A stretch of 11,713 bases of DNA from an uncultured Atopobium sp. (GTDB taxonomy: Bacteria; Actinomycetota; Coriobacteriia; Coriobacteriales; Atopobiaceae), in NCBI GenBank assembly GCA_937990665.1, contig CALKRF010000091.1, forward strand, positions 1 through 11,713, in the 5' to 3' direction. Every line of letters begins with the position of its first letter. The first letter of the stretch is position 1. Below are positions 7,387 through 11,713 of this stretch, piece by piece. Made by a program: the position numbers and the translations under genes. The notes below the pieces were generated by a model. That model saw only the letters and a list, made by a program, of their open reading frames with translations. It was not told the origin of the DNA and ran no database searches.

Positions 7387-7797
7387 ATGAAACAGAATCA
7401 GTTTTCTCGTCGTACTAATGAGATTGCTCGAGAAAAGCTCAGCTGGATCCTTTTGTTTGAAATTTCCGACCCTGATCTCCAGCTTGTGACTGTCACAAGC
7501 TGCGAGGTCTCGGTTGATAAGTCCTTTATGCGTGCCTATGTAAGCTGTGAGCCTGATCGCTACGATAAGGTCCTTACAGCTCTTAAGCGTGCTAAGGGTA
7601 GGATTCGCTCGCTTTTGGGCCACGCGCTGAACTGGCGTGTAACCCCTGAGCTCGATTTCAAAATTGATACTACTACCGATGAGGCTGAGCGTATTGCTCA
7701 AGCTCTTGAGGTTGTTCCACCAACGCTTGGTGTTGAGAAAGACGAGTTTGGATACCCTCTAGCTTCTGATGAAGAGAATTCTGACGAGGAGGCGTAA
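7387..7797 (+). CDS. rbfA: 30S ribosome-binding factor RbfA
   Basis: RbfA is a small KH-fold protein that binds the 30S subunit, helps mature the 5' end of 16S rRNA, and aids growth in the cold. The 136-residue product shows the family pattern: RRTNEIAREKLSWIL near the N-terminus, DPDLQLVTVTSCEVSVDKSFMRAYVS (about 28-53), a central helix LKRAKGRIRSLLGHAL, and the strand VTPELDFKIDTTTDEAERI. A C-terminal extension ending in an acidic tail (SDEENSDEEA) follows the core. GAAGGG (7376-7381) lies 5 nt before the ATG. The gene sits between infB (11 nt) and nrnA (4 nt), the common infB-rbfA arrangement. A 23-bp inverted repeat falls inside the coding sequence at 7480-7502. The strong GAGGAGG in its last codons serves the next gene. 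Confidence 0.94.
   Translation: MKQNQFSRRTNEIAREKLSWILLFEISDPDLQLVTVTSCEVSVDKSFMRAYVSCEPDRYDKVLTALKRAKGRIRSLLGHALNWRVTPELDFKIDTTTDEAERIAQALEVVPPTLGVEKDEFGYPLASDEENSDEEA
7480..7502. repeat. Perfect inverted repeat, 11-bp arms and 1-nt centre, inside rbfA
   Basis: CAGCTTGTGAC (7480-7490) is followed by T and its exact reverse complement GTCACAAGCTG (7492-7502). In RNA this would be a 10-bp hairpin with a CTG triloop; in DNA it is a symmetric site. It encodes QLVTVTS of RbfA. No function is known to me. Confidence 0.8.
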
Positions 7798-7801
7798 GTA
7801 A

Positions 7802-8821
7802 GTGACGTCACTGAATACAAAAGTCAGTCGTCCAGAGTTTGACGAGGTTATAGCTCTGATTGAGCAGGCCTCGTCAATCGTTGTTTGCGCACATACTTCT
7901 CCTGATGGAGATGCGATTGGCTCTGGATTAGCACTTTCTTCCATTATTCAGAGAAGATGGCCTAGCAAAACTGTCACCAATCTTTTGGCAGATGCTGATG
8001 GGGAAGTACCACGCATTTACAAGTTTCTTGATGGTACTGAAGGCTTTGTCCCTGCAAATAAGTACGAGGGAACTCCAGATCTTTTTATCTGCGTAGATCT
8101 TTCTACTGCAGGTCGTTTGGCTGATGCAGAAGCGCTGATGGAGCGCTCTAAGACGGTAGCAGTGCTTGACCATCACCCTTATAACAACGTGTATTGGAAT
8201 GCAGGACTTGTGCGTCCTGATGCAGCGGCAACTGGCGTCATTATCACCGAGTTTGCCTGCCATTTAGATGTAGAGCTTATCCCATCTGAGGCACAATGCC
8301 TTATGTGCGCATTGGTAACTGATACTGGTCGTTTCCAGTACCAAAACGCTGACGGCGAGGCTTTTGAGGTAGCAAGTTTGCTGGTGGAAGCAGGTGCTTC
8401 TCCATCTCAGATTGCGCTTCATGTCTACCAGAGTGATCGCTTGGCCTATCTTCACCTTGCCGCAAAGGTTATGGGTCGTATTCGCACCTTTGGTGAGGGT
8501 CGTGTTGCCTACAGCTACGTTACTACCGCAGATCTTTCTGCATCAGGTGTTCCTCTAGCAGAGATGGATGGCCTGGTAGATGTTGTGCGCTGTGTTGAGG
8601 GAACTGAAATTGCCCTCTTCCTCAAAGAGGTAGCTGGTGGAAAGGTTCGCGGCAATCTGCGTTCCAAGTCCAAACTTGATATTTCCGGCGTAGCTCGCCA
8701 AATGGGTGGCGGCGGACATACTGCTGCTGCAGGCTTTACCGCTGAAGGTACCATTGACGACGTATTCACCCAGATAGTTCCTCTGCTTATTGATCTTCTC
8801 GCGCTTGACAAGGAGTCATAG
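7802..8821 (+). CDS. nrnA: DHH/DHHA1 phosphoesterase, NrnA-type nanoRNase / pAp phosphatase
   Basis: This 339-residue protein belongs to the DHH family that degrades 2-5 nt RNAs and, in many members, dephosphorylates 3'-phosphoadenosine 5'-phosphate, using Mn2+. Some actinobacterial homologues also hydrolyse cyclic dinucleotides. The metal-site motifs are complete: HTSPDGD with H31, D35 and D37; D99 in CVDLST; DHH at 123-125; and DTG with D174. The DHHA1 substrate-binding part has RSKS (287-290) and GGGGHTAAAG (302-311). The start is GTG 7802, with GAGGAGG (7786-7792) inside the end of rbfA. truB begins right after the stop, so the genes are probably translationally coupled. NrnA beside rbfA and truB is a recurrent arrangement in actinobacteria and Firmicutes. 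Whether nanoRNA, pAp or c-di-AMP breakdown products are the main substrate cannot be decided from sequence. Confidence 0.9.
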   Translation: MTSLNTKVSRPEFDEVIALIEQASSIVVCAHTSPDGDAIGSGLALSSIIQRRWPSKTVTNLLADADGEVPRIYKFLDGTEGFVPANKYEGTPDLFICVDLSTAGRLADAEALMERSKTVAVLDHHPYNNVYWNAGLVRPDAAATGVIITEFACHLDVELIPSEAQCLMCALVTDTGRFQYQNADGEAFEVASLLVEAGASPSQIALHVYQSDRLAYLHLAAKVMGRIRTFGEGRVAYSYVTTADLSASGVPLAEMDGLVDVVRCVEGTEIALFLKEVAGGKVRGNLRSKSKLDISGVARQMGGGGHTAAAGFTAEGTIDDVFTQIVPLLIDLLALDKES

Positions 8822-9763
8822 GTGAAGCGAGGAGCAAGTGGAATTAACGCACTTATTGCAGTTGACAAGCCGCTTGGCTTGACCAGCCATGACGTGGTTT
8901 CTCGCGTTCGCCGTGCATTTGGCGAGAAACGCGTGGGACATGCAGGCACTTTGGATCCTAATGCAAGTGGCGTGCTGGTAGTGGGCATTGGTCTTGCCAC
9001 AAAGCTTTTGGGCCTTCTGACGCTTGACCGTAAGGGATATGTAGCCGACATTTCGTTTGGGGCTCGTACCTCAACCGATGATGCAGACGGTCAGGTCGTA
9101 GCCACTGCTGCTGTTCCAGAAAATCTGTGCGATGAAGAGTTTGCTCGCGCTGCATGCGCAAAGCTGGTGGGTACGGTAGACCAGCTTCCACCTGCAGTTT
9201 CTGCAATCTCAGTTGATGGCAAACGTGCCTATCAGCTTGTTCGTGAAGGTAAGACGCCAGAGCTTGCGGCTCGTAGAGTCTCTATTTACGATGCTACGCT
9301 TTTGGCGGTGCGCAAACCTTCTACTACGGATGAATCACTGGTATGGACGGTTGCGTTTGACGTTTCAAAAGGCACCTACATTAGAAGTATTGCTCGAGAC
9401 CTTGGTCAGTCTCTTGGAACAGAGGCTCATATTAGTGGCCTGAGAAGGACGTTCTCTGGCCCCATTACGCTTGGTAGCTGCGCTTTATTAGAAGAGCTTG
9501 AACAAAGCCCAGCTCAGGTGCTTGAAGCTAAACGCCTCAATCCAACTGAGGTTCTGGGATACCCTGTGCACAGGTTGACTGCAGCAGAATACAAGTGTGT
9601 TGAGGTTGGAAAACGTTTTGGTATTCCAGAAGATCTCTCTGAGATTGCTTATAACTCGCTGGTCAGCCTTGTGTGGAATGAAGCTCTCGTAGGAATTTGG
9701 ATAAGGCAGGGCTCCTGCCTTGTCTGCCAGACAAACTTCTCTCAAGGTATTTTGTGTAAGTAA
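8822..9763 (+). CDS. truB: tRNA pseudouridine(55) synthase TruB
   Basis: TruB converts U55 in the T-loop of tRNAs to pseudouridine and also acts as a tRNA folding chaperone. The 313-residue product has the catalytic motif GHAGTLDPNASGVL with D45. It also has the conserved KRAYQLVREGK (134-144), SKGTYIRSIARDLG (182-195) and HISGLRRTFSGP (203-214). A C-terminal PUA-like region follows and ends in an unusual cysteine-containing tail (SCLVCQTNFSQGILCK). The start is GTG 8822, directly after the nrnA stop with no gap; AAGGAG (8810-8815) lies 6 nt upstream. The last 65 nt contain a strong hairpin (9699-9725). ribF follows after 9 nt, the usual truB-ribF pairing. Confidence 0.96.
   Translation: MKRGASGINALIAVDKPLGLTSHDVVSRVRRAFGEKRVGHAGTLDPNASGVLVVGIGLATKLLGLLTLDRKGYVADISFGARTSTDDADGQVVATAAVPENLCDEEFARAACAKLVGTVDQLPPAVSAISVDGKRAYQLVREGKTPELAARRVSIYDATLLAVRKPSTTDESLVWTVAFDVSKGTYIRSIARDLGQSLGTEAHISGLRRTFSGPITLGSCALLEELEQSPAQVLEAKRLNPTEVLGYPVHRLTAAEYKCVEVGKRFGIPEDLSEIAYNSLVSLVWNEALVGIWIRQGSCLVCQTNFSQGILCK
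9699..9725 (+). repeat. Strong hairpin in the 3' end of truB
   Basis: The arms at 9699-9710 and 9714-9725 form 12 pairs around a GCT triloop. The inner eight (AAGGCAGG / CCTGCCTT) are perfect Watson-Crick pairs, and two of the outer four are G-U. It ends 36 nt before the truB stop and has no adjacent T-run. It may tune mRNA decay or expression of ribF-dnaG, or be incidental to the codons. Confidence 0.6.
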
Positions 9764-9772
9764 GGATGTACG

Positions 9773-10810
9773 TTGAACAAGGTAGAACGCATAGCACAAT
9801 CCGTTTTGTATGGAAGTGAGTTGCCGGCTCCACGTGAGCTTGGTGATGCCGACTTCTATACACTGCGTTCTGACTGCTACAAGCAACCTTGCGTCTGCGT
9901 GCTTGGTGTCTTTGACGGACTTCATGAGGGCCACCAAGGGCTTCTCGCCAGCGCAAAAAAGGACGCTGAAGCTCGCAATGTACCACTTGTTGCTGTGACG
10001 TTTTCACCAGATCCTGTTGAGGTGCTGTTTGATGGATCTCCTCGGCGATTGCTCTCGGGAGAAGATAGACTTCGTGCACTTGCCGCATGGGGAGTGGATG
10101 GCATCTTGGTGCATCACTTTACCCGCGAGTTTGCGGCATTGAGCGCTACGCAATACGTTGAGGACAAGCTGCTTCCAAGTGTTTCGGCTGTGTCCGTTCA
10201 TGTGGGTTCTGACTTTGGCCTGGGCGCACAAGGAGCTGAAGGAAGCGCGTTGCTCACCTCGCTTGGGCATAAGCATGGCTTTGAAGTTCATGCCCACGAG
10301 CTCTTTTGCTCAGGTGGACAGAAAATCTCTGCAACTCGCATTAGGGACTTGCTTGAGCAGGGTAAAGTTGAGGAAGCAGCTAGCCTGTTGGGCCGCTGGC
10401 ACTTTGTGAGTGGCGTAGTCAAACACGGTCGAGGCCAGGGTACTGGTTTTGGTTTTCCAACTGCAAATGTTTCGCTTGACCTACGTGATTGTATTCCTCA
10501 TGATGGCGTGTATGCGTGCTATGTGGTTCACGGCGCAACAGCATGGCCCGCTGCGGTTAATGTGGGAAAAGCTCCGTCATTTGAGTCTCAAACAGGGCCT
10601 TTGCTTGAAGCTAATCTCTTAGGTTTTAGCGGCAACTTATATGATTCGCAGGTTCAGACGGTATTTGTGAAGAGACTGAGGGAATCTAAAAAATTTGATT
10701 CGCTTGAAGAGCTCAAGTGTGCCGTTCGTGGAAATATAGATTGGGTAGCCCAGAATCTGGGTACGACTTCATATAACTTAGAAAGCGGGGAGGTGGAAGA
10801 TGATAACTGA
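9773..10810 (+). CDS. ribF: Bifunctional riboflavin kinase / FMN adenylyltransferase
   Basis: RibF phosphorylates riboflavin to FMN and then adenylates FMN to FAD. The 345-residue product has the nucleotidyltransferase motif GVFDGLHEGH at 45-54 and SATRIRD (186-192, the ISSTxIR-type motif). The C-terminal kinase domain has GRGQGTGFGFPTAN (219-232), DGVYA (244-248), a likely catalytic glutamate E279 in LLEANLLGFSGNLY, and RLRESKKF (301-308). The segment usually reading like GxDFRFG is GSDFGLG here, a mild divergence. The start is TTG 9773, with AAGGA (9762-9766) overlapping the truB stop codon; no better in-frame start is visible. The last 11 nt overlap the start of dnaG, and its own 3' end carries the strong dnaG Shine-Dalgarno. 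rpsO, often found after ribF, is not here. Confidence 0.94.
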   Translation: MNKVERIAQSVLYGSELPAPRELGDADFYTLRSDCYKQPCVCVLGVFDGLHEGHQGLLASAKKDAEARNVPLVAVTFSPDPVEVLFDGSPRRLLSGEDRLRALAAWGVDGILVHHFTREFAALSATQYVEDKLLPSVSAVSVHVGSDFGLGAQGAEGSALLTSLGHKHGFEVHAHELFCSGGQKISATRIRDLLEQGKVEEAASLLGRWHFVSGVVKHGRGQGTGFGFPTANVSLDLRDCIPHDGVYACYVVHGATAWPAAVNVGKAPSFESQTGPLLEANLLGFSGNLYDSQVQTVFVKRLRESKKFDSLEELKCAVRGNIDWVAQNLGTTSYNLESGEVEDDN

Positions 10811-11713
10811 CGAAGATAAAGAGCGCGTAAGACAAGCCACAGATTTTGTCACGCTTGTTTCCGAGACAGTTGAGCTAAAACCCCGAGGTCAGGACTATTG
10901 GGGATGCTGTCCTTTCCACCAAGAAAAAAGCCCTTCATTCAAGATAAATCCTTCCACGGGTCTCTGGCACTGCTTTGGTGCTTGCTCCGAAGGTGGAGAC
11001 GTCTTTAGCTATGTCATGAAGCGAGAAAATTTAGATTTTCCTGACGCTATCAGATATCTTGCCGATAAAGCCGGAATTACCCTTTCAGAAGAGGCCCATG
11101 TTTCTAAGGGTCCTCGCAAGAATCGCTTAATTGAGTGCCTTACCGAGGCCGAGAATTACTTCCACTCCATGCTTATGCGCGGAAGGGGAGAAGGTCCTGA
11201 GGCGGCGCGTGCATATCTCTCTGGTCGCGGATTTGGTGCGGCTGTCTGCAAGCGCTGGAAGCTGGGATATGCACCTGGCAGAGGCGCGCTTGTAGCGCAT
11301 CTGCGTAAATGTGGCTATACCACGCAAGAGATGATTGCTGCAAACCTTGCCATTGAGCGCAATGGTCGCATCAGCGACTGGTTCTATGATCGAGTGATGT
11401 TTCCTATTCATGATGAGCAGGGAAGAACTATTGCTTTTGGCGGTCGAATCACTAAAAAGGTAGAAAACGCTCCAAAGTACCTTAATACCAGGGACACTTC
11501 TGTCTTTAATAAAGGTAAGCACCTCTTTGCCTACGACGTGGCAAAAGAGACTATTGCAGCTCAGTCTGAGGCCATAATTTGTGAGGGCTACACAGATGTT
11601 ATTGCCATGCACGAGGCTGGCTTTACTAATACTGTGGCAGCTCTTGGTACCGCATTTACGTCTGAGCACGTCAAACTCATTGATCGCCAGCGTGCGCGCA
11701 AAATTATTTGCAT
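10800..11713 (+). CDS. dnaG: DNA primase DnaG, N-terminal 304 residues (3' end outside window)
   Basis: DnaG synthesises RNA primers for replication and works with the replicative helicase. The frame is open from ATG 10800 to the window end. GGGGAGGTGG (10787-10796) precedes the ATG by 3 nt, and the start lies inside ribF (11-nt overlap), so the two are probably translationally coupled. The CHC2 zinc domain shows CPFHQEKSPSF and HCFGACSEGGDVF, with ligands C37, H40, C58 and C62. The last pair is C-x3-C rather than the usual C-x2-C. The catalytic core follows, with FPIHDEQGRTIAFGGR (201-216), PKYLNT (225-230) and FNKGKHLF (236-243). The start of TOPRIM is EGYTDVIAMHEAGFTNTVAALGTAFT (262-287), containing E262 and D266. 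The helicase-binding C-terminus is not in the window. rpoD would be a plausible next gene but is not visible. Confidence 0.95.
   Translation, partial: MITDEDKERVRQATDFVTLVSETVELKPRGQDYWGCCPFHQEKSPSFKINPSTGLWHCFGACSEGGDVFSYVMKRENLDFPDAIRYLADKAGITLSEEAHVSKGPRKNRLIECLTEAENYFHSMLMRGRGEGPEAARAYLSGRGFGAAVCKRWKLGYAPGRGALVAHLRKCGYTTQEMIAANLAIERNGRISDWFYDRVMFPIHDEQGRTIAFGGRITKKVENAPKYLNTRDTSVFNKGKHLFAYDVAKETIAAQSEAIICEGYTDVIAMHEAGFTNTVAALGTAFTSEHVKLIDRQRARKIIC

Noticed and set aside
8897..8930. 9-bp stem GTTTCTCGC / GCGAGAAAC with a 16-nt loop in early truB
   Set aside because: About one such stem is expected by chance in a window of this size, and it encodes conserved TruB residues.
11127..11669. 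180-codon minus-strand frame opposite dnaG
   Set aside because: It is a shadow of the dnaG reading frame, which has clear CHC2, primase-core and TOPRIM motifs.

Overview
The window reads as ordinary actinobacterial chromosome carrying core housekeeping genes, all on the + strand. The best-fitting host is a low-to-moderate GC member of the Coriobacteriia, such as an Atopobium/Lancefieldella/Olsenella-type bacterium. This rests on the gene order rimP-nusA-infB-rbfA-nrnA-truB-ribF, the protein style, and a GC content of about 50% in lines counted by eye. It is an inference from memory, not a database match.

Layout: positions 1-166 hold the 3' end of a gene for IMP dehydrogenase (GMP synthesis). 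A 75-bp gap with a strong 11-bp hairpin follows, then leuS (leucyl-tRNA synthetase), best started at GTG 242. The 124-bp gap after leuS (2816-2939) carries a near-consensus housekeeping promoter (TTGACG, 17 bp, TAAGAT). Downstream of its predicted start is a GC-rich hairpin with a short T-rich tail. The transcribed leader of rimP therefore appears to contain a terminator- or attenuator-like element.

From 2940 to the window end, eight genes run head to tail with gaps of 43, 16, 11, 9, 4, 0 and -11 nt: rimP, nusA, infB, rbfA, nrnA, truB, ribF and the 5' part of dnaG. This is almost certainly one operon. It covers 30S maturation (RimP, RbfA), transcription elongation/termination (NusA), translation initiation (IF2), nanoRNA/pAp turnover (NrnA), tRNA psi55 modification (TruB), FMN/FAD synthesis (RibF) and replication priming (DnaG). 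ylxR, ylxQ and rpsO, often found in this cluster in other bacteria, are absent. dnaG instead follows ribF with overlapping translation signals.

I found no mobile element, CRISPR array, tRNA/rRNA gene or defence system, and no wholly new system. The points most worth a second look are: a C-terminal Cys/His mini-domain on NusA; the promoter plus hairpin leader before rimP; the join of the nusA-infB operon to dnaG; the one-residue-longer zinc knuckle in DnaG; and two intragenic inverted repeats, in rbfA and truB.
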